Assembly: GCA_031551875.1 (NCBI GenBank)
Contig: JAVBNA010000001.1
Location: forward strand, 91,047-155,046
DNA from: JAVBNA01 sp031551875
GTDB taxonomy: Bacteria > Bacillota > Clostridia > Oscillospirales > Acutalibacteraceae
Direction of reading: 5' to 3'
DNA: 64,000 nucleotides
The translations under genes were made by a program, and so were the position numbers. Shown piece after piece: positions 1 through 9,229 of the stretch. Position 1 is the first letter of the stretch; every line of letters begins with the position of its first letter. A model generated the notes under the pieces. The model made no database searches and was not told the DNA's origin. It saw only the letters and a program-made list of their open reading frames with translations.

Positions 1-1
1 C

Positions 2-2071
2 CTGAGGCTGCGCGAGGGACCGAGCACCTCCTCTGCACAGGTTGCCCTCATCCCGAATGGAAGCACCGTATCGGTGTCGAAGATCGAAGGAGAGTGGGGG
101 TATACAACCTACAGCGGAAAATCGGGCTGGATCTCTATGGCGTACACCAAAAAGCTTGAGAATACAAACCCGACGGCGGACATCAATGTCCGCATTGCGG
201 CCGAGAAGGTCAAGTTCCCGAACGGCCGGTACTACAGCCACACGCCGGGGCAGCCCAACAACCCCGACGCAACCTCCACCACGCCGTGCAGCCATCACAG
301 CGGCGGCTGCGGCGGATACAAGGGAGATTGCGGCTGTAACAGCTTCAACGGCCTCGCCATCCAGTGCCACGGCTTTGCGTGCAAGCTGGGGTATGACGTG
401 TTTGGGCTCAATCCCTATACGGGCTGGACAAAAATCTACAGCGCGGCAGACATCCGCGTGGGAGACATCGTCCGCTACCGCAACAACGGACATTCCATAT
501 TCATCACGGGCATTTCGGGCGATACCTTTACTTATGCTGACTGCAACGCCGACGGCAAGTGCAGGATCCGTTGGGATGCGACGGTGACGCGCGCGACATT
601 GACCAGCACGTTTACCTATGTCTGGCGCGCCAATAATTACGATGAAGTCGTGCCGCCCTCTCCGAATAAGCTTGACGCGGTTAAGATCACGCTTTCGGCG
701 ACCGAGTATGTCCAGGGCAACGCGGCCACCCTCTCCTTTGCAAGCAGCAAGGCAACGCAATATAAGCTGGTGATCACCGCACAGGACGGCAGTAAAATGA
801 TCGACATAACCACGGCGGAAACCAAATATTCCTGCAAGCTCGATCCGGGCTTCTACAGCGCGAAGGTGACCGCGATCAACAGCGAGGGCAGTCTTGACAG
901 CGAACCGGTCAATTTTGCCGTATACGCAACCCGGAAAGACAATATCGGCTCAGACTTTTACGCCGTGATCCGCAGTGCGGACGGCAGTATCCTGACAAAC
1001 GCCGGCACTGCGACACGCGACAGCGAGCGCAGGGACGCCTCTCAGGTTCTGCATTTTCTGCGCAGGAGCGACGGCACCTATTCGATCACCTCACAGCATG
1101 ACGGCACCTGTCTCAATGTGCTGGAGGCGGGATACATAAACGGGACAAGCGTAGTGTTTGCCCCTCTCAGCGGCGCCAACGAGCAGTCGTGGCGCATTGA
1201 AGATCAAGGAAGCGGTCAGTACGTGTTCGGCGTACAGTGTGCGCCCGAGACCATCCTTTCCGTGTCCGAGGGTACGGCTCAGTACGCCGGAGAATTACAG
1301 CTGTGGGAAAAGCCGGAGACGGGCCCGCAGAGCTTTGCGATTGAGAAAATCAGCCCGGTCAGCACCCTCACGCTGTCGACGTCCTCGCTGTGGGTGGCGC
1401 CGGACAAGACGATTGCGCTGAGCGGCTATTTGACGGTTGTGCCGTCGAATGCCTACAATACGACACTTCTCTACACGAGCAGCAATACGTCGGTTGCGAC
1501 GGTGAGCGCCAAGGGCGTGATCACCGGCAAGAAAGAGGGTACTGCCAAGATCACTGCAAAATCGGTGGACGGCCTGGGCAAGACCGCCGTGGTTACGGTG
1601 ATCGTTTCCAAGCAGAAGAGCACCTATGTGACCATGCGCATTGGCTACACCAAGGCCATCCAGAATTCGGTCAAAACCACGGTGGACACCGTCGGCACCA
1701 GACCCTTCACAATCTCCGGCCGCACCATGCTGCCGCTTCGTTTTCTCGGCGAAAAGCTGGGAGGCAAGGTCACGTATGTCAATGACAGCACGCCCATTAA
1801 GATGACCTACGGCAATATGACCGTGGAATTTACGCTGGGCAAGAGCAGCATGAAAGTGAGCAACGGCTCGATGGTTAAGACCCTGACCATGGATGTGAAT
1901 GCGCAGAAAAAGGGCGGAAAGACCTATATTCCCTTGCGTGCTGTCGCCGAAGCGCTCGGCTTTGACGTGCGGTATCAGGAGGGAACCAAGCTGATCGTGG
2001 TCAGCAATGTGGCGATGGATTCCAACCTGCTTACACAGCGGTTCAACGAAGGAATTGCCTATATTAAATAA
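2..2071 (+). CDS. Multidomain secreted cell-wall/surface protein, 5'-truncated by the window edge
   Basis: The reading frame is open from base 2, so the true start lies before the window. Domains in order (residue 1 = codon at base 2): a bacterial SH3 domain (about 1-47), a CHAP/NlpC-like amidase segment (about 75-200) with a plausible catalytic Cys122 in QCHGFA and His164 in NNGHSIFITG, an Ig-like segment (about 220-310), a ricin-type beta-trefoil (about 317-445), a Big_2 domain (about 453-537, SSNTSVATVSAKGVITGKKE) and a C-terminal copper-amine-oxidase-N-like domain (about 543-677, TMLPLRFLGEKLGG and YIPLRAVAEALGFDV). This points to a secreted peptidoglycan or surface hydrolase; the substrate is unknown. 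An internal GTG at 74 would remove most of the SH3 domain and is not a credible start. Confidence 0.8.
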   Translation: MRLREGPSTSSAQVALIPNGSTVSVSKIEGEWGYTTYSGKSGWISMAYTKKLENTNPTADINVRIAAEKVKFPNGRYYSHTPGQPNNPDATSTTPCSHHSGGCGGYKGDCGCNSFNGLAIQCHGFACKLGYDVFGLNPYTGWTKIYSAADIRVGDIVRYRNNGHSIFITGISGDTFTYADCNADGKCRIRWDATVTRATLTSTFTYVWRANNYDEVVPPSPNKLDAVKITLSATEYVQGNAATLSFASSKATQYKLVITAQDGSKMIDITTAETKYSCKLDPGFYSAKVTAINSEGSLDSEPVNFAVYATRKDNIGSDFYAVIRSADGSILTNAGTATRDSERRDASQVLHFLRRSDGTYSITSQHDGTCLNVLEAGYINGTSVVFAPLSGANEQSWRIEDQGSGQYVFGVQCAPETILSVSEGTAQYAGELQLWEKPETGPQSFAIEKISPVSTLTLSTSSLWVAPDKTIALSGYLTVVPSNAYNTTLLYTSSNTSVATVSAKGVITGKKEGTAKITAKSVDGLGKTAVVTVIVSKQKSTYVTMRIGYTKAIQNSVKTTVDTVGTRPFTISGRTMLPLRFLGEKLGGKVTYVNDSTPIKMTYGNMTVEFTLGKSSMKVSNGSMVKTLTMDVNAQKKGGKTYIPLRAVAEALGFDVRYQEGTKLIVVSNVAMDSNLLTQRFNEGIAYIK

Positions 2072-2104
2072 TGGGGAAGGTTAGATCAAGAGAGGAGATA
2101 AACA

Positions 2105-2485
2105 TTGAAAAAAGCGATACAAATATTGATATTTACTCTATACCCTTTATTGTTGTCTGCCATTTATACCTTTTTCGCATCACTTGAAAGTATACCAGGT
2201 GGTGGCTTAGTATTAGTACCCTTTTTTGTAGTTTGTTATATACTTCCATTTTGTGCATTATTCTATTTTATTAAGAAGAGACCTTTCAATCAATGGATTT
2301 TATTTGTTGGCTTTATCCCTGTGCCTTTACTGCCTTTCATTTATGAGTATTTATACCCAGGATGGTTTCAATACCTGGTTACAGTAGTGACAGTCAGGTA
2401 TTACACAATTCCATTTGTTGTTTTGTTTTTGATAGCCGCACTTGTCATTTCAATAAAAGATAAACGTGTCAATAAGCATGAGTAG
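2105..2485 (+). CDS. Small AT-rich integral membrane protein, unknown function
   Basis: This 126-residue protein starts with TTG after a good ribosome site (agaggagat). It is almost entirely hydrophobic, with about four predicted membrane helices (roughly residues 7-25, 32-53, 65-85 and 97-117), and ends in a basic tail (KDKRVNKHE). Its DNA is clearly more AT-rich than both neighbours, suggesting recent transfer or relaxed selection. It lies 33 bp after the surface-protein gene and before two hairpins. I recognise no family. Confidence 0.65.
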   Translation: MKKAIQILIFTLYPLLLSAIYTFFASLESIPGGGLVLVPFFVVCYILPFCALFYFIKKRPFNQWILFVGFIPVPLLPFIYEYLYPGWFQYLVTVVTVRYYTIPFVVLFLIAALVISIKDKRVNKHE

Positions 2486-2490
2486 AAGTT

Positions 2491-2530
2491 AAAGGTCGGA
2501 AGAAATTTATAATTTATTCCGACCTTTCTT
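2491..2530 (+). terminator. Rho-independent terminator after the small membrane protein
   Basis: An 11-bp perfect stem (AAAGGTCGGAA at 2491-2501 with TTCCGACCTTT at 2517-2527) encloses an AT-rich loop just after the stop codon at 2485. The U tract is short (CTT). Confidence 0.65.
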
Positions 2531-2536
2531 ATTGCA

Positions 2537-2568
2537 AAGCCCCTGCTGTGAAGCGGGGGCTTCTTTTA
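2537..2568. terminator. Second hairpin between convergent genes
   Basis: The stem AAGCCCCTGCT (2537-2547) / AGCGGGGGCTT (2552-2562), with a GTGA loop and one G-U pair, is followed on the plus strand by CTTTTATG. It lies against the feoB stop and probably separates the convergent transcripts. Confidence 0.6.
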
Positions 2569-4629
2569 TGCCAGACCCATCATACGTACCGCCGCCGTAA
2601 ACAAAAAGCAGAGGAGTATCCCTATGACAGTGGGGATCAGCACCGAGAGCACAGTCCAGCGCACACTGCCCGTTTCCTTTTTGATGGTCAGACAGGTGGT
2701 GGAGCAGGGCCAGTGTATGAGAGAAAAGAGCATGACCGAAATCGCGGTCGCCCATGTCCAGCCGTGGGAAACCAGCAGCGCTTTCAGCGCGCTCAGAGAG
2801 CCAAGCTCCATGAGACTTCCGGTAGAGAGATAGCCCATAATGATAATGGGGATGACAATCTCGTTGGCGGGAAAACCTAGGATGAAAGCGAGCAGGATAA
2901 TTCCGTCCAGCCCGAGAAGCTGTGCGAAGGGATCCAGAAAGGTCGCACAATGGGCAAGCAGGCTTATATCGCCGATCGTGACGTTGGAGAGTATCCAGAG
3001 AATCAGCCCTGCGGGAGCGGCCACAGAAACCGCACGCCCCAGCACAAACAACGTCCGGTCGAGGAGCGAACGCACAATCACTTTGCCGAACTGCGGCGTA
3101 CGGTAGGGCGGGAGCTCGAGCGTAAACGAAGAGGGCTGCCCCTTGAGGAGCGTTTTAGAAAGCAATCGTGACACGGCAAAGGTGAGAAATACGCTCAGCA
3201 CGATGAGAGCACCCAGAAGCAGAGCGGACAAAAAGGAGTTCCAGAGAGAGGCCGCCGTGCCCAGAAAAAACATGGAAATCAGCGCGATCAGGGTGGGAAA
3301 TCGCCCGTTACACGGCATAAAGCTGTTGGTGAGGATGGCGATCAGGCGTTCGCGCGGGGAGTCGATGATGCGGCAGCCCGACACGCCCACAGCATTACAG
3401 CCCAGACCCATGCACATACAAAGCGACTGTTTGCCGCAGGCGCAGGCTTTTTTGAAATGATAATCAAGCGCAAAGGCCACACGTGGCAGGTAGCCGAAAT
3501 CCTCGAGCAGCGTAAACAGGGGGAAAAAGATGGCCATGGGCGGCAGCATGACGGACACCACCCAGGCAAGTGTCCGGTATACCCCCAGTATGAGCACCCC
3601 GTCCAGCCAGGTCGGCGCGCCCGCCGTGTCAGACCACCCGGTCAGTACGCCCTCAAGCTGGAACAGTGCGTCACTGAGCAGCTGGGACGGGTAGTTGGCG
3701 CCGGATATGGTCAGCCAGAGGATGCCGCACAGCAAAAGCAGCATCAGCGGGATACCGGTGCGTTTGCCGGTCAGCAGGCGGTCAAGCCTGCGGTCACGGT
3801 TGTTTTTGACGCTGCAATCGCAGGACAAAAGATTCAGACACAGTTCTTCAGAGGTGAGTACAAGGCAGGCGGCGATCACATCGGGGATCTGCGTCTCTGC
3901 AATGCCTGCTTCCTGTAAAATTTCGAGCGCTTCTTTCCGCGCTTTTGTAAGGGCCTCATCCTGAGGCAGATCGACGGAATTTCCCTCCAGCAGACGCAGC
4001 GAAAGCCACCGGCCGCTGACATTCTGCCCGAGAGCCTCCACGGCGGGAAAAAGACGGGCAAGGGCCTCCTGGATGGGCTCGCTGTAATGGACGCCGCACG
4101 GGGCAAGAGGATAGTTTCCCGCCGTCACCTCCTGGATCCGGCGCTTGAGAGTGTCCAGCCCCTTGCCTGAACGGGCGCTGGTCGCGACGACCGGGACGCC
4201 CAGCAATTTTTCCAGTGTTTCGATGTCCACCGAAATGCCCTTTTTCTCCGCTTCGTCCATCAAGTTGACGCACACCACCACACGCGGCATGATTTCCATG
4301 GTTTGAAGTGCGAGGTTGAGATTGCGTTCAAGGGCGGTGGCGTCACAGACCACCACCGCCGTTTGCGCCTGGCCGGACAGCAGATAGTCGCGGGCGACCT
4401 CCTCCTCCTCCGAATGCGCCATCAGCGAATAGGTTCCGGGAAGGTCGACAAGAAGATAGCCCCTGTCCTCGTATGTATAGCGCCCCTTCGCGCTGCCCAC
4501 CGTTTTGCCCGGCCAGTTGCCCGTGTGCTGCCGAAGCCCGGTCAATGCATTAAAAATACTGCTTTTTCCCACATTGGGATTGCCCGCCAGCGCAATGATG
4601 GTTTCCCCGGCGGATTTTTTGGCTGTCAT
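2566..4629 (-). CDS. feoB: Ferrous iron transporter FeoB
   Basis: FeoB imports Fe(II) across the cytoplasmic membrane, driven or gated by an N-terminal GTPase domain. The 687-residue protein has G1 GNPNVGKS (16-23), G3 DLPG (62-65), G4 NLMD (122-125) and G5 SARSG (151-155). A helical GDI region follows, then the membrane domain with two gate repeats, including the signature GLGCNAVGVSGCRIIDSPRE and later FPANEIVIPIIIMGYLS. The length is normal for the family. It lies 12 bp downstream of feoA and has a good ribosome site (GAGGGGTGG), so the two form an operon. Induction on low iron is expected, but I could not recognise a Fur or DtxR box with confidence. Confidence 0.96.
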   Translation of the reverse strand: MTAKKSAGETIIALAGNPNVGKSSIFNALTGLRQHTGNWPGKTVGSAKGRYTYEDRGYLLVDLPGTYSLMAHSEEEEVARDYLLSGQAQTAVVVCDATALERNLNLALQTMEIMPRVVVCVNLMDEAEKKGISVDIETLEKLLGVPVVATSARSGKGLDTLKRRIQEVTAGNYPLAPCGVHYSEPIQEALARLFPAVEALGQNVSGRWLSLRLLEGNSVDLPQDEALTKARKEALEILQEAGIAETQIPDVIAACLVLTSEELCLNLLSCDCSVKNNRDRRLDRLLTGKRTGIPLMLLLLCGILWLTISGANYPSQLLSDALFQLEGVLTGWSDTAGAPTWLDGVLILGVYRTLAWVVSVMLPPMAIFFPLFTLLEDFGYLPRVAFALDYHFKKACACGKQSLCMCMGLGCNAVGVSGCRIIDSPRERLIAILTNSFMPCNGRFPTLIALISMFFLGTAASLWNSFLSALLLGALIVLSVFLTFAVSRLLSKTLLKGQPSSFTLELPPYRTPQFGKVIVRSLLDRTLFVLGRAVSVAAPAGLILWILSNVTIGDISLLAHCATFLDPFAQLLGLDGIILLAFILGFPANEIVIPIIIMGYLSTGSLMELGSLSALKALLVSHGWTWATAISVMLFSLIHWPCSTTCLTIKKETGSVRWTVLSVLIPTVIGILLCFLFTAAVRMMGLA

Positions 4630-4641
4630 GTGCCACCCCTC

Positions 4642-4872
4642 TTATTCAATCAAAATCTTTCGTGCATCTTCACACCGCAGCGCAATGACAGCCCCGCGGA
4701 TTTCAAAGGCAATGGGATCCCCAAAGGGGCTTTTCTGCACACACTGTACCCGTGTACCCTCCACAAGCCCCAAATCCTGAAGCCGGCGGCGCATCGGGCC
4801 TGTTGACAAAAGCGTCTGGACGTGAGCGAAATCGCCCTCCTGCAAGCTTGATAAATTTTTTTTCGGTTCCAT
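4642..4872 (-). CDS. feoA: FeoA accessory protein
   Basis: This 76-residue cytoplasmic SH3-like protein contains the usual FeoA core (MRRRLQDLGLVEGTRVQCVQ) and a C-terminal strand with ALRCEDARKI. FeoA proteins are thought to support FeoB-dependent Fe(II) uptake, probably by contacting the FeoB cytoplasmic domain. It is the first gene of the feoAB operon and has a strong ribosome site (AGAGGAGG). Confidence 0.93.
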   Translation of the reverse strand: MEPKKNLSSLQEGDFAHVQTLLSTGPMRRRLQDLGLVEGTRVQCVQKSPFGDPIAFEIRGAVIALRCEDARKILIE

Positions 4873-4940
4873 AGGATTCCTCCTCTTTTTAACGCTCTAT
4901 TTCATTCTATTCCCGCACTGTGAACTGGTGACAACATAAA

Positions 4941-4969
4941 GGGGCGGCCGCAACATGTGCGGCCGCCCC
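4941..4969 (-). terminator. Terminator at the end of rodA or in front of feoA
   Basis: A 12-bp perfect GC-only stem (GGGGCGGCCGCA 4941-4952 with TGCGGCCGCCCC 4958-4969) is followed on the minus strand by TTTATG. It lies 14 bp after the rodA stop. Confidence 0.75.
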
Positions 4970-4982
4970 AAAAGGGAAATAT

Positions 4983-6173
4983 TCATCGTGATCGAAGCTT
5001 ATATTCATTTCGGTGGACATATACGCATTGTATGAGCCCCACGCCCATGTAGAGACACACCGTCGAAGAGCCGCCGGCGCTGAAGAAGGGGAGGGTGATG
5101 CCGATAACCGGCAGCAGTCCCATGCACATACCGATGTTTTCCACAGCCTGAAACGCAATCATGCCGAAAAAGCCAAAGCACATCAGTGATCCCATGCGGT
5201 CACGCGCAGAGCCGGCGATGGTGACCACCCGGAAGAGGATAAAAAAGAGAAGCAAAATGACCAGGATGCAGCCAATGAGCCCCAGTTCCTCGCCGACCAC
5301 CGAAAAGATCATGTCGTTGTGATCTTCGGGGATAATACCCTTGGCAACGCGTGGGCCGTTGAACAGCCCTTTGCCGAAGATCCCGCCCGAGCCGATGGAA
5401 ATCTTGGTCTGAATCTGATGATAGCCGACGTTTAGCGGATCGGCCTCCAGGTTCCCCAGAATCAGGAAACGATCCTTTTGGAATGGGCTGATCGCGTATC
5501 GCCATAAGAGCGGTATCCCGGGGATAAGCAGGAGGATTGCAGCGAGAAAATAGCGCAGCTTGAGCCCCGCGCAGATCAACATGGGCAGCGCGATAAAAAG
5601 GAATACAATCGCCGAACCGTCGTCTCCGGTGAGGAAAACCAGTACAATCGGAACGGCAAGATGGACAAGCAGAAGGATAACCTGAATGAAGCGATCCAGC
5701 TGTTTATTTTTGACCAGATAGGACAAATGATAGGAAAAGGTCATAAAAAATACAAATTTGAGAAGCTCGGAAGGCTGAAATGTGATGCGCCCGAACAGAA
5801 GAATCCATGCGCGGTCATCTGCGCCGCCGCCCGGGCCAACGCCCCAGATAACGGTATACACCATCAATGCGACGGCAAAAATGGAAATCAGAGGCAGCCA
5901 TCGCGCAAAATTTTCATAATCGATATTCGAAATGACAAGCGCCGCGATATAACCGAGCAGCACAGCGGCAACCTGTGTACCGAATGCGCCGGCCTCGGAG
6001 GAGCCTTTGGTTGCGCTGTACACCAGTGTCAGGCCGAACAGGGAGGTTGCAATGGTTAAAATCCAAAACACCTTGTCCGAACGCTTGATATATTCAAAAA
6101 AGGCGTCAATCAATCGATTCAGGGAAACCACCTCGCTTTTATGGGTTGTAGGGGTTGGACAGGGTATTTGCAT
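4983..6173 (-). CDS. rodA: SEDS peptidoglycan glycosyltransferase, RodA type
   Basis: RodA/FtsW-family proteins polymerise lipid II into glycan strands; RodA works with a class B PBP in side-wall growth. About ten membrane helices are visible, with SEDS motifs such as FQPSELLKFVF, the extracellular TGDDGSAIVFL segment, and FSVVGEELGLIG near the C-terminus. The SGGSSTV-type end of the family appears here as FSAGGSSTVCLYMGVGL. I prefer RodA over FtsW because of the short N-terminus and neighbours, but this is not decisive. The first ATG (6173) has no proper ribosome site; a GTG at 6131 would give a more typical N-terminus (LNRLIDAFFEYIKRSDK). The start is therefore uncertain. Confidence 0.88.
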   Translation of the reverse strand: MQIPCPTPTTHKSEVVSLNRLIDAFFEYIKRSDKVFWILTIATSLFGLTLVYSATKGSSEAGAFGTQVAAVLLGYIAALVISNIDYENFARWLPLISIFAVALMVYTVIWGVGPGGGADDRAWILLFGRITFQPSELLKFVFFMTFSYHLSYLVKNKQLDRFIQVILLLVHLAVPIVLVFLTGDDGSAIVFLFIALPMLICAGLKLRYFLAAILLLIPGIPLLWRYAISPFQKDRFLILGNLEADPLNVGYHQIQTKISIGSGGIFGKGLFNGPRVAKGIIPEDHNDMIFSVVGEELGLIGCILVILLLFFILFRVVTIAGSARDRMGSLMCFGFFGMIAFQAVENIGMCMGLLPVIGITLPFFSAGGSSTVCLYMGVGLIQCVYVHRNEYKLRSR

Positions 6174-6288
6174 CCTTTACCGAGCGTAAAGTGTAAGAAA
6201 TGCGTTCCGTTTGCAAGCGCATACAAATTTTGTGTTGTCGAACAGTCTCTATTATAGTATTATTATCGGGTAGATTCAAGTAAAAACC

Positions 6289-6317
6289 TTTTATCGGGGA
6301 CAGATTTATGATATAAT
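6289..6317 (+). promoter_or_regulatory. Putative sigma-A promoter of fhs
   Basis: TATAAT at 6312-6317 lies about 110 bp before the fhs start. The best -35 candidates (TTTTAT at 6289-6294, spacer 17) are weak, so the -10 carries most of the support. The 245 bp between rodA and fhs are divergent upstream DNA with no other recognisable feature. Confidence 0.45.
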
Positions 6318-6420
6318 CGCTGTTAATGAGAAATTTGTACAGTCATTCTGTACGGATTCACGAAGCCCAAAGAAAAAACGGCGCCCATAAATGGACAGGC
6401 GCTGTACAGGAGGAATACCA

Positions 6421-8088
6421 ATGCTGACAGACATTCAAATTGCACAGCAGGCGCAGCCCAGACTGATCACCGAGATCGCGGGTGATCTGGGGATTCGGGA
6501 GGACGAGCTTGAGCTGTATGGACGGTACAAGGCCAAGGTGAGCGAATCGCTGCTCGACCGCGTACAGGACAATCCCGACGGCAAGCTCATTCTTGTGACC
6601 GCCATCAATCCGACGCCGGCGGGGGAGGGAAAAACCACCACGACCGCGGGTCTTGGACAGGCCATGGCTATAATTGGGAAAAAAGCGGTCATTGCCCTGC
6701 GTGAGCCCTCGCTTGGCCCGGTGTTCGGCATCAAGGGCGGCGCGGCCGGCGGCGGCTACGCACAGGTGATCCCCATGGAGGACATCAACCTGCATTTCAC
6801 CGGGGATATGCACGCCATCACCTCGGCAAACAACCTGCTGTGCGCCCTGCTTGACAACCATCTCCAGCAGGGGAACGTATTGGGGATTGATCAGCGCCGG
6901 ATTCTGATCAAGCGCTGTCTGGATATGAACGACCGCGCCCTGCGCAGCACCATTGTAGGGCTGGGAGGCAAGGTCAACGGCATCCCCCGTGAGGACGGCT
7001 TTGTCATCACGGTGGCCAGCGAAGTCATGGCCATTCTGTGTCTGGCGGAAAATCTTCCTGATCTCAAGGAGCGGCTCGGACGCATTCTGGTGGCCTATAA
7101 GACCGACGGCTCGCCGGTGTATGCGCGCGACCTGAACGCGCAGGGCGCAATGGCCGCGCTTCTCAAGGAGGCCATCAAGCCCAACCTGGTGCAGACACTG
7201 GAGGGCACGCCCGCCATCATGCATGGAGGCCCCTTCGCCAACATCGCCCACGGGTGCAATTCGGTGCGGGCGACCAAGCTCGCGCTCAAGCTTGCAGACT
7301 ATTGCATCACCGAGGCGGGTTTCGGCTCCGACCTTGGCGCGGAAAAATTCTTTGACATCAAGTGCCGTTATGCGGGGCTCAAGCCTTCGGCGGCGGTGAT
7401 TGTCGCAACGGTGCGCGCACTCAAATATAACGGCGGTATGCCCAAAGCCGAGCTTGCCAACGAGGACATCAAAGCCCTTCAGTCGGGTCTGTATATGCTC
7501 GATATTCACATTGAAAATATGCAAAAGTACGGTGTCCCGGTCGTGGTGGCCATCAATCGCTTTGCTTCCGACACCGACACGGAGCTCAAGATCATCGAAG
7601 AGGAATGCAATCGTTTGGGCGCCTCATTTGCCCTGTCCGAAGTGTTCGGCAGGGGGGGAGAGGGCGGCATGGAGCTGGCGCGCAGGGTGTGCGAGGCGTG
7701 CGAAAAGCCGTCCGATTTCAAGATCCTCTACCCGCTTGACATGACCATAAAGGAAAAGGTTGAAACCATTGCCCGGGAGATCTACCACGCCACCGATGTG
7801 GTTTTCACGGCGCAGGCGCAGAAGGCGCTGGCCGAGCTGCAAAAGGTGGGCTGTGACCACCTGCCGGTTTGTGTGGCCAAGACGCAGTATTCGCTCTCCG
7901 ACAACCCCGCTTTGCTGGGTGCGATGGCGGGCTTTGACATCACCGTACGCGACGTTCGCCTTTCAAACGGCGCCGGGTTTGTCGTGGTATACACCGGTGA
8001 CATTATGACGCTGCCCGGACTGCCTAAGCAGCCCGCCGCAGACCGCATTGACATTGATGCGGACGGCACGATTTCGGGGCTGTTTTAA
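6421..8088 (+). CDS. fhs: Formate--tetrahydrofolate ligase
   Basis: Fhs makes 10-formyl-THF from formate, THF and ATP, feeding purine synthesis or the methyl branch of the Wood-Ljungdahl pathway. The ATP-binding loop PTPAGEGKTTT is at residues 64-74, followed by the family hallmarks REPSLGPVFGIKGGAAGGG and MEDINLHFTGDMHAI. The 555-residue length is normal. I chose ATG 6421 because it follows CAGGAGG at the correct distance; an in-frame upstream ATG at 6391 has no ribosome site. No other Wood-Ljungdahl genes are nearby, so a simple C1 role is as likely as acetogenesis. Confidence 0.97.
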   Translation: MLTDIQIAQQAQPRLITEIAGDLGIREDELELYGRYKAKVSESLLDRVQDNPDGKLILVTAINPTPAGEGKTTTTAGLGQAMAIIGKKAVIALREPSLGPVFGIKGGAAGGGYAQVIPMEDINLHFTGDMHAITSANNLLCALLDNHLQQGNVLGIDQRRILIKRCLDMNDRALRSTIVGLGGKVNGIPREDGFVITVASEVMAILCLAENLPDLKERLGRILVAYKTDGSPVYARDLNAQGAMAALLKEAIKPNLVQTLEGTPAIMHGGPFANIAHGCNSVRATKLALKLADYCITEAGFGSDLGAEKFFDIKCRYAGLKPSAAVIVATVRALKYNGGMPKAELANEDIKALQSGLYMLDIHIENMQKYGVPVVVAINRFASDTDTELKIIEEECNRLGASFALSEVFGRGGEGGMELARRVCEACEKPSDFKILYPLDMTIKEKVETIAREIYHATDVVFTAQAQKALAELQKVGCDHLPVCVAKTQYSLSDNPALLGAMAGFDITVRDVRLSNGAGFVVVYTGDIMTLPGLPKQPAADRIDIDADGTISGLF

Positions 8089-8090
8089 GT

Positions 8091-8522
8091 ATGGCGCAGA
8101 GAGTTGAAACCCACGCGGCGGGCGAAACCGAAGCGCTGGGCCGCCGGCTTGGGCACACGCTGCGGGGAGGCGAAGTCATTGCCCTGTACGGCGGGCTTGG
8201 TATGGGAAAAACCGCCCTTGTGCGCGGCCTTGCGGACGGAATGGGCGTGACCGGGGAGGTCTCCAGCCCTACATTCGCGTTGGTGCACCACTATGCGGGA
8301 CAAGTTGACCTTTACCACTTTGACATGTACCGGGTAGACGGCTGGGAGGATTTGCAGTCAACCGGATTCTTTGATTATCTCGACAGCGGCGGCGTTCTCG
8401 CGATCGAGTGGAGCGAGAACATTGAGGGCGCATTGCCCGATGACGCCATCCGGATCGAGATCACCCGCGGCGAAACCGACAACGACCGGATTTTTGAGAT
8501 AGAGGGGGCGCAACTATTTTGA
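8091..8522 (+). CDS. tsaE: tRNA t6A ATPase TsaE
   Basis: TsaE is the ATPase that drives turnover of the TsaB-TsaD complex making N6-threonylcarbamoyladenosine in ANN-decoding tRNAs. The protein has a Walker A GGLGMGKTAL (about residues 34-43), then VSSPTFALVHHY and DLYHFDMYR, which are typical of the family, and an IEWSEN motif. It is 143 residues long, begins 2 bp after fhs and overlaps tsaB by 4 bp. Confidence 0.94.
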   Translation: MAQRVETHAAGETEALGRRLGHTLRGGEVIALYGGLGMGKTALVRGLADGMGVTGEVSSPTFALVHHYAGQVDLYHFDMYRVDGWEDLQSTGFFDYLDSGGVLAIEWSENIEGALPDDAIRIEITRGETDNDRIFEIEGAQLF

Positions 8523-9229
8523 CAATACTATCTGTGGATTCCTCCGCGACGGCCGCGTCGGTTGCCCTGCTGAATGCAGAACGTGTCATCGGACAATTTT
8601 ATACTCATACCCGTCTGACGCACAGTCAGACCCTTGTACCCATGATTGATTCGCTGCTCAAAACCACAGAAACTGCCTGGATGGACATTGACTGTCTCGC
8701 GGTTGCCACCGGCCCCGGCTCTTTTACCGGTGTCCGGATCGGTGTGGCCACGGTCAAGGGGCTTGCCTATGGGGGAGAGATCCTGTGCGCGGGCGTTTCC
8801 ACATTGGAGGCCATGGCAGCGCAACTTTGCCACATGGAGGGAAAAGTGCTGTGCTGTGTCATGGATGCACGCCGTGAGCAGGTGTACAACGCACTGTACC
8901 GCGTGGAACACGGGGCGCTTGTCCGCCTGTGCGAGGATCGGGCGCTGTCCATAGCGGACTTATCGGAAGAGCTTGTGCGGCATTCTCACGAGATCGTACT
9001 CGTCGGAGATGGAGCACAGCTGTGTTATACGGCTTTGTGCGAAAAAATACCGGCGCTCCTGCTGGCGCCCCTGCCGCTGCGGATCCAGTCGGCGGTTGGC
9101 GTCGGGCTTGTGGCGCTCAGACAAGCGGAGCAGGGGATGCTGGTGCCTGCGGCACGGCTGACACCCACCTATCTGCGTCTGCCGCAGGCCGAACGGGAAC
9201 TCAAACAAAGAAAAGAGGAGAAAGCATGA
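8519..9229 (+). CDS. tsaB: tRNA t6A scaffold protein TsaB
   Basis: TsaB is an inactive ASKHA-fold homologue of TsaD and holds the t6A complex together. The N-terminus LSVDSSATAASVALL and the motif ATGPGSFTGVRIGVATVKGL are diagnostic. The 236-residue gene uses a TTG start whose last two bases fall in the tsaE stop codon (TTGA), with a ribosome site GAGGGGG upstream. It overlaps rpiB by ATGA. tsaD itself is not in the window. Confidence 0.94.
   Translation: MTILSVDSSATAASVALLNAERVIGQFYTHTRLTHSQTLVPMIDSLLKTTETAWMDIDCLAVATGPGSFTGVRIGVATVKGLAYGGEILCAGVSTLEAMAAQLCHMEGKVLCCVMDARREQVYNALYRVEHGALVRLCEDRALSIADLSEELVRHSHEIVLVGDGAQLCYTALCEKIPALLLAPLPLRIQSAVGVGLVALRQAEQGMLVPAARLTPTYLRLPQAERELKQRKEEKA

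Noticed and set aside
6358..7524. 388-aa minus-strand ORF opposite fhs
   Set aside because: Shadow of the fhs gene; composition typical of an antisense frame, with no ribosome site.
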